Source: CAVTND01 sp963735955 (lineage in GTDB: Bacteria > Pseudomonadota > Gammaproteobacteria > Burkholderiales > Burkholderiaceae_F). From it: a stretch of 64,000 bases of DNA. The notes under the pieces are model-generated. The model was given only the letters and a program-made list of their open reading frames with translations, was not told the origin of the DNA and searched no databases. The stretch lies in assembly GCA_963735955.1 (NCBI GenBank), contig CAVTND010000004.1:153182-217181 (forward strand). Reading direction: 5' to 3'. This document shows, in pieces, positions 9,496-19,051 of this stretch (positions are counted from its first letter, which is position 1; each line of letters begins with the position of its first letter). The position numbers were made by a program, and so were the translations under genes.

Positions 9496-10321
9496 CTAGC
9501 GTCCGAGGTAGACCTCGATCACCCGCTCGTCAGCCTGCACCTCGCCATCGATCCTTCCGCCAGCACGCTGCCCTCGTGCAGCACGGTGACCTTGCGCGCG
9601 ATCTTGCCGACGAAATCCATGTCGTGCTCGACCACCACGATCGAGTGCGTGCCTTCGAGTTCGAGGATCAGCTCGGCCGTGCGCGCGGTCTCGGCGTCGG
9701 TCATGCCGGCCACCGGTTCGTCGAGCAGGATCAGGTTCGGCTCCTGCACCAGCAGCATGCCGATCTCGAGCCACTGCTTCTGCCCGTGCGACAGCAATCC
9801 GGCGAGGCGCTGCTTCGCTGCCTTCGAGCCGAATCGTCTTCAGCGTGCGGGCGATCAGGTCGCGCTGCTCGGGGGACAGGCGCGCGAGCAGGGTCGGGCG
9901 CACGCGCTTGTCCGTCTTCATCGCCAGCTCGAGATTCTCGAACACGGTGTGATTCTCGAACACCGTGGGCTTCTGGAACTTGCGACCGATGCCGAGCCGC
10001 GCGATCTCGGTCTCCGGGCAGTTTCGTCAGGTCGAAGGTCTGACCGAAGTACGCGCTGCCGGCGTCGGGCCGCGTCTTGCCGGTGATGACATCCATCATC
10101 GTCGTCTTGCCGGCGCCATTGGGGCCGATGATGCAGCGCAGTTCGCCGCGCTCGATCGTGAGGCTCAGTTTGTTCAGCGCCTTGAAGCCGTCGAAGCTGA
10201 CCGTGATGTCGTCGAGGTACAGGATCGGGCCGTGCGAGGTGTCGACCTTGTCCGGGTCGACCACATGGCCGTAGCCGATCCCGGCCGATCCGCCAAGGGT
10301 GTGGACGGCAGGGTCGTTCAT
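9496..10321 (-). CDS. urtD: urea ABC transporter ATP-binding protein UrtD (frameshifted)
   Basis: A LivG-type ATPase split over three frames. The N-terminal part starts at ATG 10321 and has the Walker A GPNGAGKTT and FDLTKLP. It then shifts near 10018 (an extra C in the CCCGG run), near 9830 (before KQRLAGLLSHGQKQW) and near 9550 (before DGEVQADERVIEVYLGR). The signature region SHGQKQWLEIGMLL and Walker B LILLDEPVAGM are all present, so the whole protein is there. Sequencing errors are more likely than decay. Confidence 0.88.
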
Positions 10322-10344
10322 GATCGTGACTTCGCTGGCAGCGA

Positions 10345-11465
10345 TCAGCGGTCCTGCTCGGCGACCGGCGTCCTTGGCACGGCGACGTGATCGCAGCGAG
10401 CGCAGTCGTCGAATAGCCCATCAGGCCGCGCGGCAGCAGCAGCGTCACGAGCACGAAGAGCAGGCCGAGGAAGTAGAGCCACAGCTCCGGGTACGCGACC
10501 GTGAACCAGGTCTTCGCGCCGTTGACCGCGAATGCGCCGAGGATCGGACCGAACAGCGTTCCACGTCCGCCGACCGCGGCCCAGATCGCGATCTCGATCG
10601 AGTTGGCCGGACTCATTTCGCTCGGATTGATGATGCCGACCTGCGGCACGTACAAGCGCACCGGCGATGCCGCTCATCATCGCGGCCAGGGTCCAGATGA
10701 ACAGCTTGAAGTACAGCGTGCGGTAGCCGAGAAACATCAGGCGCGACTCCTGGTCGCGAATCGCGGTCAGCACCCGACCGAGCTTGCTCGTCACGATCCA
10801 GCGCGCCAGCAGCAGTGCGCCGAGCAGAGTCAGGCCGGACAGCACGTACAGCGCGGTGCGCGTTTCCGGCGCGGTGATCGGAAAGCCGAGGATGCGCTTG
10901 AAATCGGTGAAGCCGTTGTTGCCACCGAAGCCCATGTCGTTGCGAAAGAAGGCGAGCATCGCGGCGAACGTCAGCGCCTGCGTGATGATCGAGAAGTAGA
11001 CGCCCTTGATGCGCGAGCGGAACGCGAAGAAGCCAAAGACGAAGGCGATCAGGCCGGGCAGCGCGACGACGAGAAGCAGGTCCAGAGAACGAGTCGCAGC
11101 CTGCCCAGTACCAGGGGAACTCCTTCCAGTCGAGGAACACCATGAAGTCGGGCAGGTCGCTCTTGTAGACGCCGTCGCGGCCGATCTGGCGCATCAGGTA
11201 CATGCCGAACGCATAGCCGCCGAGCGCGAAGAACAGGCCCTGGCCGAGCGACAGGATGCCGGTGTAGCCCCAGATCAGGTCCATCGCCAGCGCCACCACC
11301 GCGTAGCACATGAACTTGCCGAGCAGGGTGATCCAGAAACTCGACACATGCAGCGGATGGCCCGCCGGCACGGCCAGATGCAACAGCGGGACCAGCACGA
11401 GGAGGACGGCGGTGATCGCGACGATGGCGGTCCATACGCGCAGCGGAAAGAGGTGCGGTTGTCAT
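10345..11465 (-). CDS. urtC: urea ABC transporter permease UrtC (frameshifted)
   Basis: A LivM-type permease. The ATG at 11465 abuts the urtB stop (TAGATG). The reading frame changes within the first codons, near 11090 and near 10665. Pieces in order: membrane start FWITLLGKFMCYAVVALAMD, the GYTGILSLGQGLFFALGGYA motif, NDMGFGGNNGFTDF, RDQESRLMFLGYRT, and the C-terminal PSEMSPANSIEIAIWAAVGG with the final helix. 1121 bases equals 3n+2, in line with extra bases. Probably intact in reality. Confidence 0.86.
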
Positions 11466-13081
11466 CTAGGCGTCAGCACTCCTGCCCTTCAGCGCGAACA
11501 GTCCCTGCGGCCGCTTCTGGATGAACAGGATGATGAAGACCAGCACCATGATCTTCGCGAGCACCGCACCCGACCACGGTTCGAGAAACTTGGCGATCGA
11601 TCCGAGACCGAAGGCCGCGATGACGGTGCCGGCAAGCTGACCAACGCCGCCGAGCACCACCACCATGAAGCTGTCGACGATGTAGCTCTGGCCGAGGTCC
11701 GGACCGACATTGCCGATCTGTGACAGCGCCACGCCGCCGAGGCCGGCGACGCCGGAACCGAGTCCGAAGGTCAGCATGTCGACGCGGTTGGTCGGCACGC
11801 CGGTGCAACTGGCCATCGCGCGGTTCTGCGTGACGCCGCGCACGAACAGACCCATGCGTGTGCGGTTGATGACCAGCCACACGGCGAGCAGCACCGCCAG
11901 CGCAAACAGCACGATGACGACGCGATTGAACGGCAGTACGTAGCCGCCGCCAAGCGAGACGCCGCCTGACAGCCAGCTCGGGTTTTCGACCTCGACATTC
12001 TGTGCGCCGAAGATCGTGCGACTTGCCTGGATCAGCAGCAGGCTCACGCCCCAGGTCGTCAGCAGCGTTTCGAGCGGGCGGCCGTACAGCCAGCGCAGCA
12101 CGCCGCGCTCGAGTGCCATGCCGATGCCGGCCGTGACCGCGAACGCGACCGGCAGCGCTGCCACCACGTACCAGTCGAACGCGCCGGGAAAGTGCGTTCG
12201 GAAAATGCCCTGCACGACGAAGGTCGCATAGGCGCCGATCATCAGGAATTCGCCGTGGGCCATGTTGATGATGCCCATCAGCCCGTAGGTGATGGCAAGA
12301 CCGAGCGCGGCCAGCAGCAGGATCGAGCCGAGGCTGAGTCCGGAGAACAGCGCAAGCCCGATCTCGGTGGTGCGCAGCCGCGCGTTGATCTCGCTGAGCG
12401 AGGCCTGAGCGGCAGCGCGCACGGCGTCGTCGGCCTCGGGATAGCTGCCGTCTTTCTGCCGGGTCAGCATCGTGGACAGAAGCTGGCGAACCTGCGGGTC
12501 GTTGCTTGCGGCCAGCGCGGTCGCGGCCTTCAGTCGACGCTCGCGGCTCGGGGCTGCGCAGGGCCAGGGAGGCACCGGCCAGCAGCAGGATTTCGCGGAT
12601 TTCCGGGTCGGCCTCGTTCGCGGTGGCGCGTTCGATGATCGGCAGCGCGTCTTCGTTGTCGGAGCCCTGCAGCTCCCTGGCGGCGGCGAGCCGGATCGCG
12701 CGATCGGGGCTGCCGAGCCTGAGCGCGGCCATGGCCGCGCCGAGTTCGCCTCGAAGTCGGTTGTTGATGACGATGATGTCGAGATTCGCCGGTGCCGCCC
12801 CGAGCGCCTGCCCCGGAGATTGCATCGCTCATCTGCGCATCGACGACGATGACCGCGCGCTTGCCGCCGTCGACCAGCGCTAGCGCTTCGCCGTCGAGCG
12901 CCTTGAGTATGACGACAACGCGCGGATCCTCGCTCGCGACCAGCTTGCGGATGGCTTCGATCTTCGCGTCGGAGTCTTCCGCACCGAGTTGAACGACAAG
13001 CGCGGGATCGAGTGCGGCCCAGGCCGGAGCCACGAGCAGGCCCAGCGCGCAGGCGAGTGCACGCGCAAGTCGGATAAGCAT
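11466..13081 (-). CDS. urtB: urea ABC transporter permease UrtB (two apparent frameshifts)
   Basis: A LivH-type permease with the long N-terminal extracytoplasmic domain of UrtB. ATG 13081 gives a signal peptide (MLIRLARALACALGLLVAPA) and a helical-repeat region (DSDAKIEAIRKLVASEDPR; DRAIRLAAARELQGSDNEDA; LKAATALAASNDPQVRQLLS) spread over three frames. Shifts are near 12815 and 12540. After that the permease domain is intact: GLAITYGLMGIINMAHGEF, RGVTQNRAMASCTGVPTNRV and the end FIQKRPQGLFALKGRS. 1616 bases equals 3n+2, matching two extra bases. Confidence 0.88.
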
Positions 13082-13179
13082 CAGAGATGCAGGACGACGC
13101 GCAGGTGACCGCCGTTCCAGGGGTCGGGCACCTGCGCGCCGGCCGCAAGCGTCAGGCGGGTGCGTTCGGCTTCTTCTCG

Positions 13180-14410
13180 TTACCCGCGATGAACGGGCTC
13201 CAGGGTTGCGCGCGCACCGGCCCCTTGCGTCTTCCAGACGACGTTGAACTGGCCGTCGGCGCGAATCTCGCCGATGAACACCGGCTTCCAGAGGTGATGG
13301 TTGGTCTCGTCCATCTTGATCGTGAAGCCGCACGGCGCCGCGAAGCTCTGGCCGCCCATCGCCGCGATCACCGGGTCGGCGTCGGTCGACTTCGCTTTCT
13401 CGACCGCCTGCTTCCACATGTGGATGCCGACGTAGGTCGCTTCCATCGGATCGTTGGTCACGACCTTGTCGGCATTCGGCAGCTTCTGCTTGACCGCCCA
13501 CTCCTTGTACATCTTGATGAAGGCCTCGTTCTGCGGATTCTTCAGCGACATGAAGTAGTTCCAGGCTGCCAGGTGACCGACGAGCGGCTTGGTATCGACG
13601 CCGCGCAGCTCCTCCTCGCCGACCGAGAACGCGACGACCGGCACGTCCTTCGCCTTCAGGCCGGCATTGCCGAGTTCCTTGTAGAACGGAACGTTCGAGT
13701 CACCATTGATGGTCGAGATCACGCAGGTCTTGCCGCCGGACGCGAACTTCTTGATGTTGGCGACGATGGTCTGGTAGTCGCTGTGGCCGAATGGCGTATA
13801 GACCTCTTCGATATCCGTCTCGGCGACGCCCTTGCTCTTCAGGAAGGCGCGCAGGATCTTGTTGGTCGTGCGCGGGTAGACGTAGTCGGTGCCCAGCAGG
13901 AAGAAGCGCTTGGCCGCGCCGCCTTCCTTGCTCATCAGGTATTCGGTGGCCGGGATCGCCTGCTGGTTCGGCGCCGCACCGGTGTAGAACACGTTTTTCT
14001 CGAGTTCCTCGCCTTCGTACTGCACCGGGTAATAGCAGGACCGAATTCAGTTCCTTGAACACCGGCAGGACCGACTTGCGCGACACCGAGGTCCAGCAGC
14101 CGAAGGTGGCGACCACCTTGTCCTGGGTGATCAGCTGACGCGCCTTTTCGGCGAACAGCGGCCAGTTCGAAGCCGGATCGACGACCACCGGCTCGATCGG
14201 CCGACCCATCACGCCGCCCTTGGCGTTGATCTCGGCGAAGGTCATCAGCGCCGTTTCCTTCAGCGCCGTCTCCGAGATCGCCATCGTTCCGGACAGCGAA
14301 TGAAGCACGCCGACCTTGATCGGTGTCTTGGCTTGCGAGAAGGCGGTCGAAATGCTGCTGCACGTGAGCGCTACTGCACCGGTCGACTGAATGAACTGTC
14401 TGCGATCCAT
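13180..14410 (-). CDS. urtA: urea ABC transporter substrate-binding protein UrtA (one apparent frameshift)
   Basis: A periplasmic urea-binding protein. N-terminus MDRRQFIQSTGAVALTCSS resembles a twin-arginine-like signal. The mature part contains KVGVLHSLSGTMAISE, GGVMGRPIEPVVVDPASNWP and FGCWTSVSRKSVLPV. The frame then shifts near 14030 and continues with QYEGEELEKNVFYTGAAPNQ, FFLLGTDYVYPRTTNKI and the C-terminal RADGQFNVVWKTQG. 1231 bases equals 3n+1. It is the first gene of the urt-ure operon. Confidence 0.92.
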
Positions 14411-14457
14411 TTTCCCCCCTGAAGGATGTGCGTCTGGTCGACGCGTGCCTTATCGGC

Positions 14458-14473
14458 TGCAATAAGCGTGCCG
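14458..14473 (-). promoter_or_regulatory. sigma-54 (RpoN) promoter of the urt-ure operon
   Basis: The minus strand reads CGGCACGCTTATTGCA, against the consensus TGGCACGNNNNTTGCA: only the first base differs. The invariant GG (-24) and GC (-12) have exactly 10 bases between them. It lies about 50 bp upstream of the urtA ATG. Confidence 0.75.
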
Positions 14474-14552
14474 GGGCGGGATGGGTGAATTGCGGGCGAA
14501 TCTGGACGGGTTGGTGTACTTTTTGCACCGCCTTAATGCGCTCTCGGATCAG

Positions 14553-14573
14553 CGCGCACCGCGGCGGTGCGCG
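14553..14573 (-). promoter_or_regulatory. NtrC-like enhancer palindrome
   Basis: Perfect inverted repeat CGCGCACC, five bases (GCGGC), GGTGCGCG. The NtrC consensus is TGCACC-N5-GGTGCA; this site has the same spacing and differs only in the outermost T/A. It lies about 80-95 bp upstream of the -24 element, a usual place for an NtrC enhancer site. The 14411-14766 gap otherwise shows nothing recognisable. Confidence 0.55.
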
Positions 14574-14766
14574 AGCGCACTGGCCGATGCCGCCTCGACG
14601 AGGTCAATTTCGGCGTGTTTTCGAGAAGCTCTGCCGTACGAATTGATCTCGACAACTGATGTCCAAACGGCTTTGCGGCACCAGGTGTCTGAATCAACAA
14701 GCACCGGTAGCGCCGAAAGTCTGTCGGAGTCCCGCGCGCTGGCGGCGGCTCCCGACCCGCCGGCTG

Positions 14767-15175
14767 TCAGAGCGGGATCTGAGTTACAGACAGGCTATCC
14801 ACCGCCACCACTACAAGCTTGACTGCCTTGACGACGGCTAGACCCGTTTCCGGTCCTCCGACGAAGGGCTTCGAGCTGCCAGTGACTTTGGCGACTGTGA
14901 ACAGATCCTCGTCCGGCGGCAGCGAAACGCCAACCACGAGCGAGAACGAGGCCTGTCCCTGCTTTTCACTGAAACCAATCTCGGCTCGAATCCTTCGCCC
15001 CAAATGCTTCTAGTGTGATCGTCGATCGAGAGTTGGACGCGAAGACGCTTCCCTTGGCGGAAATCAAGTAGCTTCGGCCAGGAGGAATCGGCGCGAGCTG
15101 CAGAAGCGTGCGCTCTGCCTGCCCAAGAACTACGGTGTCGTCGACCTGTTCCAGTAGAACGACATCAGTCGCCAT
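14767..15175 (-). CDS. hypothetical protein (one apparent frameshift)
   Basis: ATG 15175 has an excellent ribosome-binding site (GAGGAGGT). The first frame encodes MATDVVLLEQVDDTVVLGQA through SRSTITLEAFG. From about 15000 the next frame continues with RRIRAEIGFSEKQGQASFSL, SLPPDEDLFTVAKVTGSSK and ends DSLSVTQIPL. 409 bases is 3n+1, so one extra base restores about 135 residues. No signal peptide or membrane segment; it looks like a small beta-rich protein. No family recognised. It is upstream of the urea operon but has its own start and probably is not part of it. Confidence 0.5.
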
Positions 15176-15354
15176 TTGCACCTCCTCGCCGTTGTCGCCA
15201 CAAGCACCCAGTCAATGCTGACGCACCTTCGGAATGTCCGCAAAGAGCAAATCCGTCGGCAGCGACAAATGACGGGTTCTGGCCGAACCCTGACCCGATG
15301 CTATCGCTACCGTTGGTCGTTCGCCAGGTCGCAGAATTTTCACGTTGGAATTTC

Positions 15355-15383
15355 TTGAGACCTATGCATTCCTTGGTTACGAT
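15355..15383 (+). promoter_or_regulatory. sigma-70-type promoter
   Basis: TTGAGA and TACGAT are separated by exactly 17 bases. A transcript starting near 15390 would run through the structured leader and terminator below. Confidence 0.5.
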
Positions 15384-15427
15384 TTCTTCAGCCGGTAATT
15401 CCGCCGGCCAACGGTGAAAGGTCAGAG

Positions 15428-15583
15428 ATGAGCAACGCGAACGGCATCCCGACGACCCTGCTGCGAACCTGGTTCGCGGCCGCGGGTACGGGCCGACGCG
15501 TCCTGGCGACGCCGATGGCCACGGCCCAATGGTCGAGCTGTTCAGTGCGTGCGCATGATCCGGGCGGAGGTCCAGGCAGCTAG
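15428..15583 (+). CDS. possible leader peptide ORF (51 residues)
   Basis: An ATG preceded by AAGGTCAG opens a 51-codon frame that stops at TAG 15581-15583, inside the loop of a perfect hairpin. No homologue recognised. The stop position relative to the hairpin and the terminator that follows resembles attenuator leaders, but codon content gives no obvious amino-acid signal. It may equally be non-coding. Confidence 0.25.
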   Translation: MSNANGIPTTLLRTWFAAAGTGRRVLATPMATAQWSSCSVRAHDPGGGPGS

Positions 15584-15590
15584 CTGGACC
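15569..15590 (+). promoter_or_regulatory. leader hairpin before the terminator
   Basis: GGTCCAG and CTGGACC form a perfect 7-bp stem around the loop GCAGCTAG. GCAGC in the loop region could also pair with GCTGC at 15593-15597, giving an alternative fold that could compete with this stem. Confidence 0.4.
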
Positions 15591-15603
15591 CGGCTGCATC
15601 CAG

Positions 15604-15639
15604 GCCCGGATCGCGTTAATCGCCTCCGGGCTTTTGTTT
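15604..15639 (+). terminator. intrinsic terminator or attenuator
   Basis: GCCCGGA pairs with TCCGGGC, with GCG/CGC pairing further inside the loop, followed by CTTTTGTTT. It sits 27 bp upstream of the next ATG (15667), so it either ends a roughly 250-nt RNA or attenuates the small downstream gene. Confidence 0.7.
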
Positions 15640-15666
15640 GGTTGCAGCCATTCGCAGGAGAGTGTC

Positions 15667-15874
15667 ATGAAACGCAAGCATGAGGCGATGAACGACTTCT
15701 TCTATGCCTTCGTGATGTTCGCGATGTTTGCGGTGGTGGTCTTCAATGTCGCCGCCGAATCTCTTCGTTCGCTATCCCGAGGCATTTTTCGTGGACACCA
15801 ACGAGGCCGTTGAGCCTCGCGAAATGGCCGCGAACGCCGACGCGCATGCCGCAGTGGCAATGCGCGCGGCATAG
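15667..15874 (+). CDS. small membrane protein (one apparent frameshift)
   Basis: ATG 15667 follows CAGGAGAG. The first part MKRKHEAMNDFFYAFVMFAM continues into one hydrophobic helix (about residues 10-30). Near 15760 the frame shifts to FVRYPEAFFVDTNEAVEPRE and an alanine-rich end, stopping at TAG 15872. 208 bases is 3n+1. The corrected protein would be about 68 residues with one membrane segment and an acidic tail. Function unknown; the upstream terminator suggests it is conditionally expressed. Confidence 0.45.
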
Positions 15875-15967
15875 AGGTCAAGATGAAACCGCGAGTTCCG
15901 ACCAGCCGTGCGAAGGTTGCGCAGCTGGCCGGACTACGGCTTGCCGTCACAGTGCGTGCCGCGACGT

Positions 15968-18900
15968 CTATGCAACGGCAGATTCGGAAGCCGTCACCGG
16001 GCCTCTGCCACTGAAGCGGTCGAGCGCGAGGTAGATGACTGGCGTGATGTAGAGCGTCACGGCCTGCGAGAACACGAGGCCGCCGACGACCGCAAGTCCC
16101 AGCGGCTGTCGAAGCTCTGCGCCCGCGCCCAGGCCGATAGCGATCGGCACCGCCCCCATCAGCGCCGCCAGCGTCGTCATCATGATCGGCCGAAAGCGCA
16201 GGATGCAGGCTTCGCGGATTGCCTCCGCCGGAGTCATGCCCTGGTGACGCTGCGCATCAAGCGCAAAGTCAATCATCATGATGGCGTTCTTCTTGACGAT
16301 GCCGATCAGCAACAGAATGCCGATCGTCGCGATCAGCGTCAGGTCCTGACCGAACAGCATGAGGGTCGCCAGTGCGCCGACCGCCGCCGATGGCAATCCG
16401 GCGAGAATCGTGATCGGGTGGATGTAGCTTTCGTAGAGCACGCCGAGCAGCACATAGATCACCAGCAGCGCCGCGATGATCAGCACGGCCTGGCTGCCCT
16501 GCGAACTCTTGAACACGGCGGCGTCGCCGCCATAGCTCGTAATGATCGAGGCCGGCATGCGGAGCGCGTCGCGCGCCTGCTCGAGCTTCGTCGTCGCATC
16601 GCCGAGCGCGGCCCCAGGCGCGAGGTTGAACGAAACCGTCACCGCTTGCAGTTGGCCAACGTGGTTGATCGAGGTCGGTCCGACAGTGCGCTCGACGGTC
16701 GCAAAGCTCGAGAGCGGCACCAGGGCACCGCTCGATGAACGAACGTAAATTCCGTTGAGCGCCGCTTCGTCCTGCTTGGCTTCGGGCAGCACCTCCATGA
16801 TCACCTGGTAACTGTCCGTCGGCAGATAGATGGTCGACACCTGTCGCTCGCCAAATGCGCTGAACAGGGCCGTGCGCACCGCGTCAATGGACACGCCGAG
16901 CGTGTTGGCGCGATCGCGGTCGATCTTCAACTGCGCCTGAAGGGCGCGTAGCTGTGCGTCGCTAGTGACGTCGCGAAACAATGGGTCTGCACGTAGCCGC
17001 TCCTGCAAGCGCGCGGCCCAATCGCTCAGTTCGTCGGCGCGCACGCTCTGCAGGATGTATTGATATTGCGCCTTGCTCTGCCGGCCACCGAGTTGCAGGT
17101 TCTGCACCGGGCGCATGAAGACGTTGATGCCAGCCACCTCCCGCAGCTTGCGGCGCAGGCCTTCGACCACCTGCTTCATCGGCTGCCGTTGAGAGCGGGT
17201 CTTGAGCGTCACGAACATGCGGCCGGTGTTCTGTGCACCGCTGCCACCGTTGAACGAGCTTACGTTCCTGACATTTGGATCGGCGCGGAAGATTGCGGCC
17301 GCCCGCTCCTGCAGCCGGACCATTTCGGGAAACGACGTGTCCTCGGAAGCCTCGGTCGAAACCTGGATCTGACCGATATCCTCTTCGGGAAAGAAGCCCT
17401 TCGGGATCACCACGAACAACCAGGCCGTGCCGACAAAGGTAAGGAGTGCGATTCCGAGCACGGCCTTCCGGTGCCGCAACGCGAAGTCGAGCGAGCGCGT
17501 GTAGACCGATAGCGACCAGTCGAAGCCGCGCTCGAACATCCTCACCACGGCACCGGGCGGCTTCTTGTGCGCCTCGTCACTCAGGAAGCGACTCGCCAGC
17601 ATGGGGACCAGCGTCAACGAGACAAAAGCCGAGACCACGATGGCCAGACTGACGATCACCGCAAACTCATGGAACAGCAGACCGATCACGCCGGGCATGA
17701 AGAAGATCGGGATGAATACCGCGACCAGTGATGACGAGATCGAAATGATCGTGAAGCCAACCTCGCGCGACCCGCGCAGCGCGGCCTGGAACGGCGGCAT
17801 GCCGCTCTCGACGTGTCGCATGATGTTCTCGAGCATCACAATTGCATCGTCGACGACGAGACCGACGGCCAGCGTCAGCCCAAGCAGGGAAATGTTGTCC
17901 AGGCTGTAGGAAAGGCCCCATAGAAGGGCCACCGCACCGATCAACGACACCGGCAGCGAGAGTGCCGGAATCACGGTGGCCACGACGCGCCGCAGGAACA
18001 GGAATATCACCAGTACCACCAGCGCGACCGTCCCGAGAAGAGTCAGCGAAACATCGTGCAGTGCGTCGCGAACCGAGACCGAGCGGTCGTTGACCGGTGT
18101 CAAGGCGACCGATTGCGGGAGCTGGCTCTTCAGCGCCGGCAATGCCGCGCGTACCGCATCCACGACCCGCACCGTGTTGGCGCCGGGTTGACGCAACACG
18201 GCAAGCGTGATCGAGTTTTCCCCGTTCAGCGTGGCCCACGTCTTGACTGTTTCGACGCTGTCTTCGACGGAGGCGACGTCCCGCAGCCGAACCGGATTGC
18301 CGCCGCGGTCGCTCACGATCAGGTTCGCGAACTCTGCCGCGTTGCGCAGTTGGCGGTTGGCCTGCAAGGTCAGCGTTTGGCGCGGGCCCTCGAGAGTTCC
18401 GACGGGAGTGTTGACGTTGGCTTCGCGCAGTGCGTTGCTGAGCTCGTCCAGCCCGATATTGCGTGCGGCCAGCGCCTCGGGCATCACCCGTACGCGGACC
18501 GCGTAACGCTTGGCGCCGAAAATATTGACTTGCGCCACGCCATCGATGGTGGACAGGGTCGGGGTGATCAGGTGCTCGGCGTAGTCCTGCAGATCTGAAG
18601 GCGCCAGGGAGGGCGAGGTCAGCGCGATCAGCAGGACCGGCGCGTCAGCCGGGTTGACCTTCCGGTACGACGGCGGATTGGTCATGTCGTCTGGAAGTGC
18701 CCGCTGCGCCCGCAGCAACGCGGCCTGCACGTCGACCGCGGCCGCATCGATATTGCGACCATCTTCGAATTCGAGCGTCAGAGACGTGTTTCCCAGGGTG
18801 CTGGTCGAGCTGATCGTCTTCAATCCAGGGATGGTCTGGAATTGCTTCTCGAGTTGCAGCGCGACCGAGGTGGCCATCGCCTCCGGGCTGGCCCCGGGCA

Positions 18901-19051
18901 GGGCTGCGGAAACGTTGATGATCGGGGTGTCGTAACTCGGAAGCGCAGCGACCGGAATGCTTCGGTAGCCGATGACGCCGGCCACGACGATGGCCGCATT
19001 GAGCAGCACCGTCATCACCGGCCGGCGGATGAAGAGTTCCGAAAGGTTCAT
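15968..19051 (-). CDS. RND multidrug efflux permease (MdtC/MuxC-like, HAE1 family)
   Basis: A 1027-residue inner-membrane RND pump. It begins NLSELFIRRPVMTVLLNAA and has two six-helix bundles with large periplasmic domains. Proton-relay aspartates are visible in GLVVDDAIVMLEN, and a second-half motif is GIVKKNAIMMIDFAL. The sequence resembles the MdtB/MdtC-MuxB/MuxC subgroup more than AcrB. It overlaps the adaptor gene by 4 bp. No outer-membrane factor gene is adjacent, so it probably uses a TolC-like protein encoded elsewhere. Confidence 0.92.
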   Translation of the reverse strand: MNLSELFIRRPVMTVLLNAAIVVAGVIGYRSIPVAALPSYDTPIINVSAALPGASPEAMATSVALQLEKQFQTIPGLKTISSTSTLGNTSLTLEFEDGRNIDAAAVDVQAALLRAQRALPDDMTNPPSYRKVNPADAPVLLIALTSPSLAPSDLQDYAEHLITPTLSTIDGVAQVNIFGAKRYAVRVRVMPEALAARNIGLDELSNALREANVNTPVGTLEGPRQTLTLQANRQLRNAAEFANLIVSDRGGNPVRLRDVASVEDSVETVKTWATLNGENSITLAVLRQPGANTVRVVDAVRAALPALKSQLPQSVALTPVNDRSVSVRDALHDVSLTLLGTVALVVLVIFLFLRRVVATVIPALSLPVSLIGAVALLWGLSYSLDNISLLGLTLAVGLVVDDAIVMLENIMRHVESGMPPFQAALRGSREVGFTIISISSSLVAVFIPIFFMPGVIGLLFHEFAVIVSLAIVVSAFVSLTLVPMLASRFLSDEAHKKPPGAVVRMFERGFDWSLSVYTRSLDFALRHRKAVLGIALLTFVGTAWLFVVIPKGFFPEEDIGQIQVSTEASEDTSFPEMVRLQERAAAIFRADPNVRNVSSFNGGSGAQNTGRMFVTLKTRSQRQPMKQVVEGLRRKLREVAGINVFMRPVQNLQLGGRQSKAQYQYILQSVRADELSDWAARLQERLRADPLFRDVTSDAQLRALQAQLKIDRDRANTLGVSIDAVRTALFSAFGERQVSTIYLPTDSYQVIMEVLPEAKQDEAALNGIYVRSSSGALVPLSSFATVERTVGPTSINHVGQLQAVTVSFNLAPGAALGDATTKLEQARDALRMPASIITSYGGDAAVFKSSQGSQAVLIIAALLVIYVLLGVLYESYIHPITILAGLPSAAVGALATLMLFGQDLTLIATIGILLLIGIVKKNAIMMIDFALDAQRHQGMTPAEAIREACILRFRPIMMTTLAALMGAVPIAIGLGAGAELRQPLGLAVVGGLVFSQAVTLYITPVIYLALDRFSGRGPVTASESAVA

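Noticed and set aside
8827..10086. Long plus-strand open frame across urtE and urtD
   Set aside because: It mirrors conserved ABC ATPases on the minus strand and its product shows no family motif.
15883..16013. Short plus-strand ORF (MKPRVPTSRAKVAQLAG) after the small membrane protein
   Set aside because: Its second half overlaps the end of the RND pump gene in antisense and it has no recognisable features.
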